Origin: Triplophysa rosa
Lineage: Eukaryota > Chordata > Actinopteri > Cypriniformes > Nemacheilidae
NCBI RefSeq assembly: GCF_024868665.1
Contig: NC_079898.1
Coordinates: forward strand, 13,329,693-13,393,692
Length of the DNA: 64,000 nt
Direction: 5' to 3'
Below are positions 23,490-35,779 of the stretch, one piece after another. Position numbers and translations under genes: made by a program. The stretch's first letter is position 1, and every line of letters begins with the position of its first letter. Below the pieces are notes generated by a model, which worked only from the letters and a program-made list of their open reading frames with translations, did not search any database and had not been told where the DNA came from.

Positions 23490-23970
23490 GGTTCAAAAAC
23501 GCTGTGTTTTCCACATACCGTGCATGTTTCTATCTCCTCTTTGCCCCGCCTCTCTGAAACGCGCTGATTTTCACAAACCTCATCGCTCTGAAAAGCGAGG
23601 TGTGCTATGATTGGCCAGTTAACCAGTGCGTAGTGATTGGTGGAATACTGCAAACGTGTGATGGAAATGTAACGCCTCTTACCATATTTGGAACATCATG
23701 TTCCAAAGCAATTGTAATGACAGGTACGCCCACCTTACCTGCATATATATTTAGGCGGTCTTAGTCAAATCATACCACGAACTGACGTAGATTTGTGGGG
23801 GTGTGGTTACACGAGGCGTTTCAGGCAGGTCTGGGTGAGCATTCGCTTTTAGATAGAATGCATCTTTTGTTCCGACACTTTCATTTTTGCAATTTTATGT
23901 GTCTAATACATGCATGGGCAACTTATAACACACCAAAGACACACGTATTCGCGCCATATGACCCCTTTAA
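23490..23970. mobile_element. Inverted-end element 'CATATGGC', second copy
   Basis: Opposite orientation to 16258-16682. The right end is GCGCCATATGACCCCTTTAA with a terminal TTAA. It contains about 150 bases (near 23560-23710) that the first copy lacks, so the first copy looks internally deleted. Its left end is lost beside a fragment of the 'AATGGTTCT' element at 23378-23490. Confidence 0.75.
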
Positions 23971-24044
23971 TGATACAACATTGGTTAAACAAACAATGGT
24001 TCACTCATTCGTGAACCTTTACATTAAAGATCTCATCTCCCATT

Positions 24045-24232
24045 GGTTCCCATAGCATTTATTTTCCCTACTATGGCAGTAAATGGGGGGTGACATCTGT
24101 TTGGTTACTGACATTCTTCCAAATATCTTCCCTTGTGTTCATCAGAACAAAGAAATGTATACAGGTTTGGAACAATCTGAGGGAGAGTAAATGATGACTG
24201 AATTTTCATTTTGGGGTAAACTGTTCCTTTAA
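24045..24232. repeat. 'GATAGTTCACC' family, partial copy
   Basis: Contains AAGAAATGTATACAGGTTTG, GAGAGTAAATGATGACTGAA and the end GGGTAAACTGTTCCTTTAA. It is missing most of the left half. Confidence 0.65.
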
Positions 24233-26165
24233 AAACCTGAAGGACAGCAGCATTTAACTATAAAATCAGTGATGTTGCAACTTGAAGTAACTGAAAAGCT
24301 TCACTATTATATAACAGCTCAAGTTGTGAGCCCATATGTTAAGCACTCTACCACACTTCCAACAGCTTAATCAAACCGTGAACTGATGATTATATGTTAT
24401 ATCATGCAGTAATATTCCCATGCAGTTTTTTAATGTTGTTCTGTATGATCTTGGAATAATGCAATCAGTAGTGGATGTACTCTCTCAATCCAATGAAATC
24501 ATGAAATATATTTTTTTTAATTGTATTTTTATTGAATATTGTAGTGACCTATCTGTGCACTTCATATGTTTTTTTATTTATGTGCCCTCATAATCTTTAA
24601 TCAAAAACGTTGAAAATAATACGATTGTTACTTCCTGCAGACTTTAAACATGCCTACTTTAAACTCCTTATTATGATCAGCAATTTAAACAAGTTTGAGT
24701 CCATAGCTATATTAAATATATAAGATGTTATTTATTATATTTGTGTATTTGCATTCATTGCATAAATAGTACAATGTAGTGATAACCTTGCATTGAAGAA
24801 TGGTTAAATAAGCCAAGGTAAAATGTAGTGATAACCCCACTTTTAAATTACATGATGTTAAAACTGGGTTTAAAATGAAGAAAACACGCACAGTGAAAAA
24901 GCCCCAAAGTGTGCTATCACAGCTACCTGTGCTGTCTAATGTAAGTCTGTTATACTGAGAACACCCTGTGTGTTTATAATCCCTGATACATTTGTAACCT
25001 TGATCATAACTTTGAGGTAAATGATGCCGTTGACCTCCGCCACACCAGATCCCATGTCCCAACAATGATGAACAAGTCATTATGACTCAAGGAAAGACTG
25101 TATTACATAGACAATCAGGTTAAGTGTGTACTCCCTCTCAGAGTAACCTTGGCATCACACTGAGGCTGGAGTGCAGGCGATTGCTTGCAGAGAGCACATC
25201 AGTCGGAGGAGTGACCAGGCGTGGCGTAAAGACACTTTGTGAGGAGCAGGTGGTGCGGAGAGGACCCGCTGGAGACAGCTGCTCCGTGAACTCCTGCTTG
25301 GACATTCTTCTGCTTATCTCTGGAACACATCTTTTGCGCATCACTCATGGCGGGATAAGATGGACATTTAAGTTTTACTAGGACAAGACAAAGGCAATTT
25401 CCAATAACCCAGAAGCCTTAAAGCGTCCATTTATAGTGATCTGTGCCTTAGGTCAACAGAGCCTTTCTGATTCCCTTTAATGGAGTTTTCAGATTCGCAC
25501 ATCCTGTCGGAAAGTGCAGAATTCATCGGGTTAATCATGCAGGCGGCTCACCTGCCAAAGCATCACAATAATGAGTTGGATTTTTCCATTAGCGGAGAGC
25601 ACTTTAGCATTCTCCTCATGTGTACCTGATTTGATTCGGCCTCGCAATTAACTCACTTGAGACGGACATCTCTCTTCCGCAGAAAATGTTTTTGCTCTTG
25701 AGAAGTTGTTGTCTTTTGTGCTGTAAATAAACGCTCGGTTTGCTTCGGAAATAAATCACTTAATTGGCGTCGATGAAGGGATCTTACAATTGATTTTTGG
25801 AGAAGGTTGTGAGAATTTACACGTGCTTTGATGGAGAATCATTTTTCTGTTTGTGGAAAAATAATAGGCTGCGTTTATATTTGGCATTAACAAGCGACCT
25901 GTAACCGGATATTGTCCACATACATTGAAAAGTCGAGTGTAAACGTGTTTCTGAACGGAATGTCATCCGATCAGCATGTCCTGGTCCAGAGTTAGTCGAA
26001 GACTACGTCACACAAAAAACCCATCCCCTCTCTCCCAGACTGTCAGAGGAAAGCTCGTCACCTGAATAAGGCGCTTTCCTGCTGACTGGCTTGAACACAT
26101 TTACTGTCGTTTTCATTAAAACATTCTTATTTGCAGAGATATACAAAACTACAATAAAATATTAA

Positions 26166-26440
26166 AAAAATTAAAGCAACACTTTGTAGTTTTTCGACCT
26201 TAAAATAATGTCTTTAAAATTATTTCAGTGGTAGAACAACTGTTAACTAATTGCTACCTGAGCAGCCTCAGAGTGGCTACTACCACACTCTTAAGTTCTG
26301 TGTTCGGGTCGGTACACACAGCCCTGCCAGCGGAAGTTTGTGACATGGTTTTCAAAAACAACGTTTCTGCATTCGCCGGATCCATCAGATTAGTAAACAA
26401 ATTCATGTGTATTGCGCTGGCCACGGGGAAGGTTATACTG
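26166..26440 (-). mobile_element. Deleted relative of the 34259-35562 TTAA element
   Basis: TTAAAGCAACACTTTGTAG at the left corresponds to the TTAAAGCGGCAACGAG end of the larger element. The following CTTAAAATAATGTCTTTAAA and GCTACCTGAGCAGCCTCA match the reverse complement of 35420-35545. TTAGTAAACAAATTCATGTG then matches the far end near 34380-34400, so the middle kilobase is absent. The right terminal repeat is not visible. Confidence 0.7.
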
Positions 26441-27143
26441 CGAGATTATTGTGAATATAAGTGACAGGCGCTTCCATCGCATCTTCGTCTCTCTGTGCTT
26501 CAAAAGCCAATTTGAATCTGCATATTTTCACTTAATAATAATAATATGTTTATTATTCATATTGAATGTAAATAACTTATTTACAATTATGTTTGAAACA
26601 TATAGTGGTTTTGTTTTTGCATGAGCAGGGTGCATGGGGTTATGCACATACTGTACCCAAAATTCCATGAAAAAATGCCTGTATGATCTTATTATGAGCT
26701 TTGAATGCTGTCAATTGATGTTGATTTCAAAGCACTTTGTTGGCATGACAAAACATATTATGAAAACAAATTAAAATGAAGTTGTGATAATGATATCAGT
26801 GTAAATCACTACAGCAATCCATCTACAATGTAATAGAATTGTTAAAAAACCGAGCAATTTAGAAGACATTAAACATTTCAGAGACTGTACAGACACAACG
26901 TGAATGTGGTGATCAAAGCGGTGGCTGGTTTCTGAGGGCGTGTCTCTGAAAAAAGAATTGTTCTGCATCAGCTGTATGGTTGTATTTATATGCCACTTGC
27001 ATTCACTCTTTATGTACTGAACTCCAAACATTTTGAGCTTTCTTGGCAGGTCTCAATATTTTTATTTTAGGGGTTCACCACCTCACCTATACTGCTGAAT
27101 CTTGTTCTTTGAAGCTCATATCCTTCTCTACTTCCTCCCACAG

Positions 27144-27268
27144 GCATTACCATAGCCAGCGCTCTTGTTGATTCCTGCCAGCAGAGGGCCGGGGACTTCA
27201 AAGGCAAGGGCTCAGGTCTAAAGAGCCGCAAACAGCAGCACACGATGCACCAGGGAACCTGCGTTTGA
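27144..27268 (+). CDS. atrnl1: attractin-like protein 1, last coding exon
   Basis: Follows a CCTCCCACAG acceptor; the two first bases complete a Gly codon with the last base of exon 15788-15896. It encodes ITIASALVDSCQQR and ends in KSRKQQHTMHQGTCV and TGA. The IASALVD core and the terminal RK...GTCV match the end of vertebrate attractin-like 1, with a terminal Val (attractin ends in Ile, as I recall it). The tail is intracellular, so this exon finishes the cytoplasmic domain. The middle (GDFKGKGSGLK) differs from mammals. The exon joins the previous one in frame, which supports both calls. Confidence 0.88.
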
Positions 27269-29869
27269 ACCGGCACACCGAACTCACCTGAACGCCCAGG
27301 TGATTTTTCTCACCATCGTCTTCTCTTTCTCTCGTTCTCTGCCAATGGAAGGAGATGGTGTCAGAGCTCTTGAAGTGTAAATCACAGCAGAGGGTTGAGA
27401 CATGAGTAGTCTGTGTGCGGTTCCTTCTCAATTCATGCTCCATAGTGGAGCACGTGTTCCCTCAGTATTGCTTGAACCTCTGTAGAGGACACCTGCGTTT
27501 TCATCGCACCTGCTGGCTTTTTGTTTGAAACAGCTGTAAGGGAGGGAAGGGGCATGTATAAACTCACCCAGATCTAAAATGGGGACAGGATGGAGGCCAG
27601 AATTATGTTTTGTGAGAATATTGATCACTTATGTAAGGGCATTAATTAAAAACAATATGACTTTTTTCTCAATTATTTGAAATGTCTATGAGTTAATGAC
27701 TTTTTGATATATTAATTACTATTTGCCAAGAACTGTATTTAGTGCATATGTTTTTTTGTTGCTGTGGGTAAGTCAAAATTAAGTGTAAAAGTAACTTTTT
27801 GTGGGATTCAGACATTTTGTCACCTTGGAATTAAAAGGTTCTATCTGACATTTTAGTCCAAATTTAGTTATTTACACAATCTTATTCTAACTTATTTACA
27901 TAATGTATTTTTTCTTTTCGTGTAAATTTTTGGACTTTTCTTAGAAAACAATTTTTTATCTACAAAGTCAAATGGAATGCAAAAACCCTTAGCTCGATTG
28001 CTTAGAATGTAGATAGAACCTTATAAATCCAAGGCAACAATTTGTTTATAACTTGATCTTATTTACTAGCATCACCAAATGGACCAAAAAAGATTTCTTC
28101 AACAATCAATTTCTTCAATTTCTACATCTGCCATTGATCAGGAAAACACTTCTGCCCCAATCTCACACTACTGGCTAACCCTCAAACTCAAACGAACCAA
28201 GCTATGTATGGCTTATATGCAGTTGTCCTAAAGTGGAGAGTGAAAAAATATTTTAACGTTGTAAAACTCACACATTGGATATGTAGCCACAAAGATGAGC
28301 ATCGGAGCCTTTTGGTTGTTTCTATGGAGCTGCATCTGCCACAAAGTGATGCTGCACTTATTAAACTGATCACATGATCTGCTCCAGCAGAGGTCCAACT
28401 GAAGTTTACTCTCATAACTTCAGTTATCTTTCTGCTTCTCTTAGAAAAATCATTTATTTCAGTTTCAAGTTGGTGTTTATACAATTGTCAGAGTAAAATG
28501 TAAAGTGTTGGTTAACATGTTTATAAAGCCAAGGAAAATTTGCCTGCATTTCATGCTGTGTTTATGTAACGTTATGCAAACTGTGTTAACAGTAAAATGG
28601 CTCAAAAGGGTCACATCTGTATTGTGTGAAGTTGTTTTCCTTTGTATCTTTAAGATTTCTTCACAACCACAATCTGTGTTGCTGAAATCCTCTGTAATAC
28701 AGTACTTTGATTTTATTGTCCTGTCCCTTCATTTTGCCTGAACTGTCTAATGTTTCTTAACCATCTGTCCAGAGATTGACTGGACATTTAAGACTTCTCT
28801 CTTTCATCTTTTCCCATGTATAGACTAATAATGTTGCGTTAGTATAAATCTAACGTATTTATTGCTTATTGGGATGTTTGACTCTTATGCACTGCATTGC
28901 TGAAACAGTATCATTATGTTGTCTCATGATGTCTCAAAGACATTGTTTTTATTTATTATTTGCATACTTGGGTCGTGACCTAATGATTATGTAAATTATG
29001 TACATGTTAAGAAGCTTTTTAGTCTGACTGCATTATCAAAAAATGTAGGCTACCTATACAAAATCAGTGAGCAGCCAAAGAAAGTTTCTTCACGTAAAAA
29101 TAAACATTTTCATAAATCTGTATCTTGTAGTTCTTTTTGAAACCTTTCCTCAAAGATCTAAGGATGTTCTTCAGTGCCGTGTGAAGTGCAGGTTTGTATA
29201 AAGAGAGCTGGGTCTTTCTGGAAAAACAATATGATTTGCCAATTCAAAGTCTATTTAAGTGTTAGCAAAATCCAAAAGGGATTCAAAAGCTGAACAAATA
29301 TTATCTGGCCAAACACATGATGGTTTAATGCCCCATACTGGTTTCTCTATTGATTTTCCAATTAAAAAAGGAAAGCACATATGTTCGTAATTAACTGCCA
29401 TTGCCACAGGTGTTAAACGCAACTGTATTTTACAAACATACATCAGCGCTTTAAATGACTTTTTCTGTTCGTTCACAGTACAAGTGCTTGCAGCTTTTTA
29501 GATGTTCTACTAACTGAAGCTCTTATTGGCTCATTTGTCACTTTTGGCTCAAACCCCAATAAGTTTCACATCAAAGAAAATCTTCCATTTTACCATATTG
29601 CTGGTATTGCAACCATCTGCTGTTCTCTGTTCTGTGTTATTTCAGTTACTGTACATACAAGTGAAAAAAATCTGATGTATTATGATACTGTTCTTATTCC
29701 TTAAACCCTCTGCTATGACCAAAAAGAATGAGAAAAACATGAAACAATTCTGCGTTATTATCAAAATAGCCTCATGGCAATTCATAACTGTTTTTACCAG
29801 TTGGCTAATTCATATGAATTTATGCGACCTTATTCGGGCATTTTAGTACAACCTGTTTTTATGCCAGTG

Positions 29870-30080
29870 ATAGATAATATTAGAATTGTTTAAAAAAAAC
29901 ATAATTTTATGTTTTTTGTATTTTTGAAATATGGTAAAAAAAATTGGGAAAGACTGCAATTTTACAAGAAAACCGTGTAATTTTACATGGAAAAACGGTT
30001 AGTTTGCATTATATTCTGTCGTCCCATACCTTCCAGAAAATTTCAGGTTTTTACATGATTTTTTTTAGAGGATGTTTTTA
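29870..30080. repeat. 'ACTGCAATTTTACAAG' dispersed repeat
   Basis: Shares GAAAGACTGCAATTTTACAA, GGAAAAACGGTTA and a CCAGAAAATTTCAG end with 47980-48215, and the beginning with 47335-47415 (TTTCACATATTTTAAAATAC). A common AT-rich fish element, of unknown class to me. Confidence 0.55.
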
Positions 30081-30101
30081 TGGATTCATACGAAATACTC
30101 C

Positions 30102-30393
30102 AGGGCTGTCAAACGATGAATCATGATTAATCACATCTTTTTATATATACAATTCATTTTCTATATATAAACACATACATGTACACATGCATGTATATAT
30201 ATATATATATATATATTTAGGAAATATTGACATGTATTTATTTATATTTACCAATAATAATAAATATTTTCAAATATACATATGCATGTATGTTTTTATA
30301 AATACAAAATGAATATGCACAGTACACAGACATAATATGTAAATTCAATTTTTTATGCAGCATGGGATTAATCGGGATTAATCATTTTAGAGC
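30102..30393. mobile_element. 'GCTGTCAAAC' MITE, longer copy
   Basis: Left GGGCTGTCAAACGATGAATC and right GGGATTAATCGGGATTAATC-type ends. Interior with (AT)n tract at 30197-30215 and GCACAGTACACAGACATAA shared with 6818-6957. Confidence 0.7.
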
Positions 30394-30397
30394 TCCA

Positions 30398-30921
30398 GTG
30401 TCAGGAATCGAGGTGTGAGACAAGGACAGAGGACCCAGGCGCAGACAGCGGGTAAGGGGTAAACCAGGACTTTAATAATAAATACAAGCACGAAACAAAA
30501 ACCCATGAGGGGGTAAAACAAAAGAACAGCAAGGTAAGAACAGGAAGGGTATACAGGAACAAGGACCGACTACACTAAACTAGACAAGACTAAATACAAC
30601 ACTAGACATGACATTAAATAACTAAACTAAAATTACAAGACAAGGTGGGTCAGGGAACATCACAAATCAAAAATGAACCAGTACAGGACAGCAAACACAA
30701 GGGCATTATAAAGGGGATAAATCAAGAGGGGGACAGCTGTGGGGCATGAAACAATAAATGAGCAATAATGAGACGAGAGGGCGGGAACAGAAACGAGACC
30801 GGAGAGGGTGTGTGGAAGGCCATATGGACAAAATGCCCCTCTTCACATAAAACATGAGGTTCTGTCATGATCCTGCCACTAGACCACGTGAACCATGACA
30901 TGATGCGGCAGAATCATGACA
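30398..30921. mobile_element. 'TGTCATGATCC'-type element
   Basis: The left part GTGTGAGACAAGGACAGAGG followed by CCAGGACTTTAATAATAAAT resembles in layout the interior of 49756-50858. The right end contains a short hairpin, TGTCATGATCCTGCC against GGCAGAATCATGACA (about 30865-30921). Class not determined; possibly a related inverted-repeat family. Confidence 0.5.
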
Positions 30922-32566
30922 TCCAGTAGGCACCTTATTAAATAGTAAGAAATTCCTGTGAGATCAGGCGGTTCTTACAAACACACTGAATATACTGTAA
31001 CTTAAAAAGCCTTTATGTTTTTCATAAGATCGTATTTGCAAGATCACATTGAGTTGTGAGTGACTCATTCTCTACTACTATAAGTCATGTTTTTGTTGTG
31101 TCACATGACCACATGGCACTTTATTATCATCACCACTTCCTAACCCGCTGCGTTTGAGCGCCTGTGGTCAAGATGCCTCCTCCGTAAAGACCGATGTCTC
31201 AGCAGACCTTAATCTTTACTCCATTATGCTCCACTTATGTCGTAATTGTTGTCGTCTGAGGGTAAATGATCAATCATGGTGCAGTCGGACTACAAAGCCT
31301 GCAGTTGTTGTAGGGTCACATGCACCCACATTGTGAGAAGAATGACTCTCCTGTTGAGCCGAATGTTCACACTATTGTCTCCTTTCAGTGTCTCAGCCCA
31401 CATAAGGAATAACAAAGAAGGTAGTCACTGTTTTCCAGTTCAGAGTCACAAAACGGTATATTGGTAATGGGAAAGGATTTGTTGTGTCATTGATGATGTC
31501 ATCGGTCAAAGTCATCAGGTTGCTAATATGAGTCAGAATGATCCATTTGGTTTTTTAGTGACGAGATGAGTATGTGCGGTGGGAAAGGGATGACGGCTAT
31601 TTGGAATGATTATCACGCATCCGTATTGAAAATGAAACCGGAATAACACCTCCTATAACCATTCTGGCATTCAGTTTATTAGTCTTTATACCTGTGTGTA
31701 TATACTGCCCACACATTGCTGTGAGCATGAAGAAAAAGTAAAAAAAAAACTTTGTTGTTGACTCACTTCCAGATGTGTATTACTGAACAGATCTCCTGAA
31801 CAATCTGTTGCACAAATTTAATTTCCCTGAATTTTGTTTTCCATTATTTTAGCAGGCAGTGAACATAGGCTATGTATCCTAAGGAGAGGACAAGATTTGG
31901 ACGTTATGTGCTTTACCAAAACAGGATTCTCGTCTCAATTCTCAGTACGGAGTTTAAAAACCTGCTACTCTGACACCTCAACGCACAAATATATCAAAGA
32001 AAATCAACATTCTCACATAAATATTGTCCCTCATATTTCCAGCTATAAACTTAGCCTGAAGATACTGATCAGACTTGCATGAGGTGGATGTTTATTATTG
32101 GAAGGTTGCGAGTGTGGTATGAATGTGGTGTTGAGGGCTGTTGTGTAAGATAGCTGTTCTCCCCTGCTGATGTGTCAGGACCTCACATGCCCGAGGCACC
32201 TGAGACAAACCCCTGACTCCATACACCAATATGAACCATACTGCCATATCGCAATGCTAATTTCAGTTTGACTTTTTATTCTTATTACACTCCCTAAAGC
32301 TATGCATACTGAATGCCTTTGTAAATATTATAGGTTATGTGCATATCTGTGAGGGAGCATTTATTCGTTCAGTGGATGAGGTTAATTTTATTATAAAATG
32401 TCATGAGTCTTAATAAGTGTGCAGAAAACTGATGAAATTCCTTTACAACATGAAATTTCTTTAAGAAGGGTACTGTAAAAGACATATTTCTGTAATTAAA
32501 AATCAGAATTTTGTCAATGTTTACTCCCTCACGCCGTCAACAAATATGACATCATCAAATATGACT

Positions 32567-32615
32567 TCATCAAATTCAATTCAATTTCATTTATATAGCG
32601 CTTTTCACAATGTGA
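32567..32615. repeat. LINE 3'-tail-like repeat
   Basis: AATTCAATTCAATTTCATTT followed by ATATAGCGCTTTTCACAATG is a common tail in fish genomes. The opposite orientation occurs at about 60525-60585 (ACATTGTGAAAAGCGCTATA). Confidence 0.65.
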
Positions 32616-33488
32616 CTTCATCAAAGAATGTCTGAGCTGCTCTTTTGCATACAGCATAATGAAAGTGAATGTGGACCGGGTGGTGTCAAGCTTCAGAAAA
32701 GATCTGTGTAATGCACAATAAAATGATCATTTGTCTGTGCTATATTCCAAATCACCTGAAGTCAGATGCTAAAACAATCCTAAATGTTTGTTATTCACTG
32801 CTTGAGCCATAGTTTGGGTTTCATTATAAAAATAGCTTTTTGCTGTATCGTTCTGCCATTATTCTTGAAATACATTACATTCACAAAAATGACAATCCTT
32901 TATTGTTTGAAAATGTCAGGTCAAATGGTTTTAGTGAACGTCAGACTTCAGAATAGCACAGCAGGTAATGTGCTGGTAGGTTTCATTTTTGAAAACTTTT
33001 TAGGTGCACATTTGTTTTCTGTGAATCAAGCTTTTTATCATTTAATTGAACAGCTTTTAACGTTCTTGTGTAAAGTGGACTCAAGCATGTTTTTTCACTG
33101 TCATTATGTGCTATATGTGTCATTATGTGTTGTATTGTTTGTGTCCAGATCTTTCTGTAGTCTTTTGAACACATGCAGATGCCATTTGACATTTAACCAT
33201 TTTTATAACACTTTTTTATAACACTGAACACAGTTTGTTTATAAAGAAATACACAAGTTACCAACTGATGTAATTAAGGCTTAATGTACAGGATACATTT
33301 TTACTTTAATTTAATTAAATAAATAATGGTTAAAAAACACATAAATTATGACTCTAGAAAACGAGCATTGGCTACAGTCAAGCTGTGAGAACCTCTTTGT
33401 GTTCATTTGAACTGTTAAAATATACTAGCGAAGGTGTACTTTTAAGTATACTTCAAGTGTAACAGCAGTAAGTAAACATATAGTTTAC

Positions 33489-33722
33489 ATTACTACAAAA
33501 CATTTTGGTCACACTTTATTGTAAGGCCCAGTTCTCGGTTTTAGTAAACTATTAACTACGACTTTTGCTTAGTTAACTCTTAATTTGTTGCTTATCAATA
33601 GTTAGTAAGGTAGTTGTTAGGTTTAGGTATTGGGTAGGATTAGGGATGTAGAATATGGTCATGTAGAATGTGTGCTTTATATGTGCTTATAAACAGCCAA
33701 TCTGCTAATAATAGGCATGCTA
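33489..33722. repeat. 'GGTCACACTTTATT' dispersed repeat
   Basis: Begins GGTCACACTTTATTGTAAGG and continues with TAGTAAACTATTAACTACGA, GTTTAGGTATTGGGTAGGAT and ATAAACAGCCAATCTGCTAA. This is a very common fish non-coding repeat; ends could not be set exactly. Confidence 0.6.
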
Positions 33723-34258
33723 ATGTCATTATTATATTACAAATCCAACAGTTAATTTCTCTAAAATGTACGTCTGTAATTTAAGTTTATTTAATGAAAA
33801 TGAATAAGTATTTAATTATCAAATTATATTTTTAATAGTTTTAGTGAATTCTAATATATTCTAATATTTGAGTTATGCAGATTTACGTGTTTTTTACTTA
33901 GTACATTTACTCAATTAAAACAGTAAATTTCATTGATTTCACAGCTTCAAAACAAAATTTTTGCACATTTTTTTGTCAATAACAGTGCACTTTGAAAAAT
34001 ACTCTTAGTAAACTTCTAGTGTGGTAGATTTATATAAGTTTACTTTATAAGTTCTACATTTAAGTAAACATAACATCACACTTACTGTATTGTTACTATA
34101 TGAACTTGAATATAAAATGTAAAATTGTGAAAATGTGTTTTTTATTTTAGTTTAACAGAAGTGGCTTCTTTTTGTAGGGTAGCCCAATCTCTTGTTTACG
34201 TTAGAACCATTTTAATGTTTTGCCATAAACCAGATCTTCTTATATTTTCTTTTTGTGG

Positions 34259-35562
34259 TTAAAGCGGCAACGAGTAACTTTTGCTTACTGTTGCCCCACG
34301 TGGTTGATAAGCGGAATTGTCTGTATGCACCGTCGTAAAAACTGTCGCAAAGATTTCCCGCTGGCAGCTCAATACACGTGAGTTTGTTTACTAAGCCGAT
34401 GGACCCAGATACATCGTTCAAACTATGTCCATCATGGTAAAATAGTCCGTGTTACCATATGTTCTTCGTATATCAGTACAAAGATTTATGTATCGTTTCT
34501 ACATAATTATAAACTGTAATGTCTACAAAGAACGGTAAGTAAGCCTAGTTGTTTTTGCTTGCATAGTTGGTCTCGTGTATGTACAGAGCGTGCTAGCTAC
34601 ATGGAACATTTGTATTTACCCGAAACACAACGCATGGACTTGAATGTGTTTTGTAACCTATAGTACTTTTCTTTTGTTATTATATCGGAAGTCACTAAAC
34701 ACAATCGCGACAAGGCGTTGTGTTTTGTGTAATATATGTTATAACTACAGTCAACTCGGTATGAAAACAGCGCATAGCATGTACATATATATAACGACAA
34801 CATTAGCCTAATCAACGACTGAACTGTTCAACATTCATGTGGTTTACTGGTCTGAACAAAATAATCTGCTACTTTTTACCACAACACGTTTAGTGTGGTT
34901 GTTCAGTCTTTATTTACAAGCACTACACACATTCATGACAAGACATGACAACATGCTAGCTATCGACACCAGCAATCATATATTATCTCTCAGCTACCTT
35001 ACGGTTATAAAGTGTGAACCGGTGGTGCGCCAATGACACAGACAATAACAAATACGTTCAGAAGTACAGGACAGTAACAAAAAATGTACAAATAACACTT
35101 ACAAATCCAGGAGCAGGACCGCTAGGTCTCCATCTGTTTTGCAACCCGTTGCCTCTTGCTGCTCGCGCCACCAAGTGTAAGCCCATCCGATATTGATTCG
35201 TGACCGACCTCGTGTCCGATCACTCTCTCGCTTTCTTTTCTTTGCTTCCTCCGACAAAACCCTCTTTGGTTTTTTGGCTGGCTCTGCCATGGTGATGTTT
35301 TGGATAGTTTCATCTTACTGTTAGCTCTGCTGTTGGCTAACTTCTCCCAGGCTACGAGTAAAACGTGACGTATGCCGTAAGGCAGGGGATAGGCGGGGCT
35401 TGTACCGGCCCGAACACCAAAGTTACAAGTGCAGTTTCAGCCGATAGGAGGCTGCTCAGGTAGTAACGGCAGTAAAATTCGTCCAGTTAAAAGTTGACCT
35501 ACCACTAAAATAATTTTAGAGACATTATTTTAGGGACAAAAAGGTGCTCGTTGCCGCTTTAA
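34259..35562 (-). mobile_element. 1.3-kb TTAA-flanked DNA transposon, internally deleted
   Basis: Exact 16-bp inverted ends TTAAAGCGGCAACGAG at 34259-34274 and CTCGTTGCCGCTTTAA at 35547-35562; if TTAA is the duplicated target, the element is 34263-35558 beginning AGCGG. TTAA targets are used by piggyBac and Kolobok superfamilies, so one of these is likely. On the minus strand it keeps a 5' coding exon (35103-35290) but no DDE domain. A deleted relative is at 26166-26440. Confidence 0.8.
35103..35290 (-). CDS. Transposon-encoded 5' exon, basic N-terminal domain
   Basis: Starts at an ATG in good context (CACCATGG) and runs 62 codons plus two bases to a consensus GTAAGTG donor; without splicing it stops at once. 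The protein begins MAEPAKKPKR, has RKRESDR and NIGWAYTWWREQQEATG, and ends in CKTDGDLAVLLLD. The first 35 residues are strongly basic and may hold a nuclear localisation or DNA-binding segment; the remainder is probably helical. Similar open frames recur in fish genomes at the start of transposon proteins, as far as I recall, but I cannot name the superfamily. Downstream exons are not recognisable in this copy, so it is probably a remnant. I do not infer a host function. Confidence 0.45.
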
Positions 35563-35695
35563 TATTACTGTATATATATATCAGTATTTCTGCAGTGTGT
35601 TTGAGCTTGATTTGACTGATTTAACTTTACTCATGCTGCTCCGGTCATTGAACTGTCAAAGTATAAAGCCAGTTCCAGTCTGTCTCTGCTCAATG

Positions 35696-35701
35696 TTTAT
35701 T
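35696..35701 (-). promoter_or_regulatory. Polyadenylation signal of the pentraxin gene
   Basis: TTTATT on the plus strand is AATAAA on the minus strand, 79 bases beyond the pentraxin stop codon. Position and exact consensus make it the likely 3'-end signal. Confidence 0.7.
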
Positions 35702-35779
35702 ATTCAGTTAATACTGAAACACATTACAAAGATCCTTTTACATGTTAATCACAAACATTTCTCACAATGCAACAGCAGC

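Larger units (their letters stand above)
15897..27143 (+). other. atrnl1 last intron
   Basis: An 11.2-kb intron bounded by GTAAGA and a TCCCACAG acceptor, phase 1. It contains the elements listed between 16258 and 26470. The stretches 16690-18495 and 20390-23360 are otherwise AT-rich with scattered polypyrimidine and a weak (AC)/(TG) run near 21045-21260; 24235-26160 likewise shows no gene. A 22380-22510 block (GCCACCTCGTAAAATAGTTA, GGTTTAGGGGTGTGGTTGG) resembles another block at 53600-53710 in inverted orientation and is a common fish repeat. Confidence 0.8.
27269..34258 (+). other. atrnl1 3' UTR and intergenic DNA
   Basis: Begins as 3' untranslated sequence of atrnl1; a candidate polyadenylation signal AATAAA is at 29099-29104, but the true end cannot be placed. 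The rest is AT-rich intergenic sequence with the repeats listed at 29870-30921, 32567-32615 and 33489-33722. The stretches 29200-29860, 30930-32560 and 32620-33480 show no gene; the longest open frame (32784-33221) has no recognisable domain and AT-driven composition. Confidence 0.6.

Noticed and set aside
24712..25080. 122-residue open frame on the - strand
   Set aside because: No recognisable motif, lies in the atrnl1 intron, and no splice sites in phase with the neighbouring exons.
25480..25700. Possible conserved non-coding element in the atrnl1 intron
   Set aside because: Composition is more balanced than the surroundings, but a single sequence cannot show conservation.
32784..33221. 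145-residue open frame on the + strand
   Set aside because: Composition is Phe/Leu/Cys/Val-rich as expected from AT-rich DNA read by chance. There is no domain, splice context or Kozak start, and an open frame on the other strand overlaps it.
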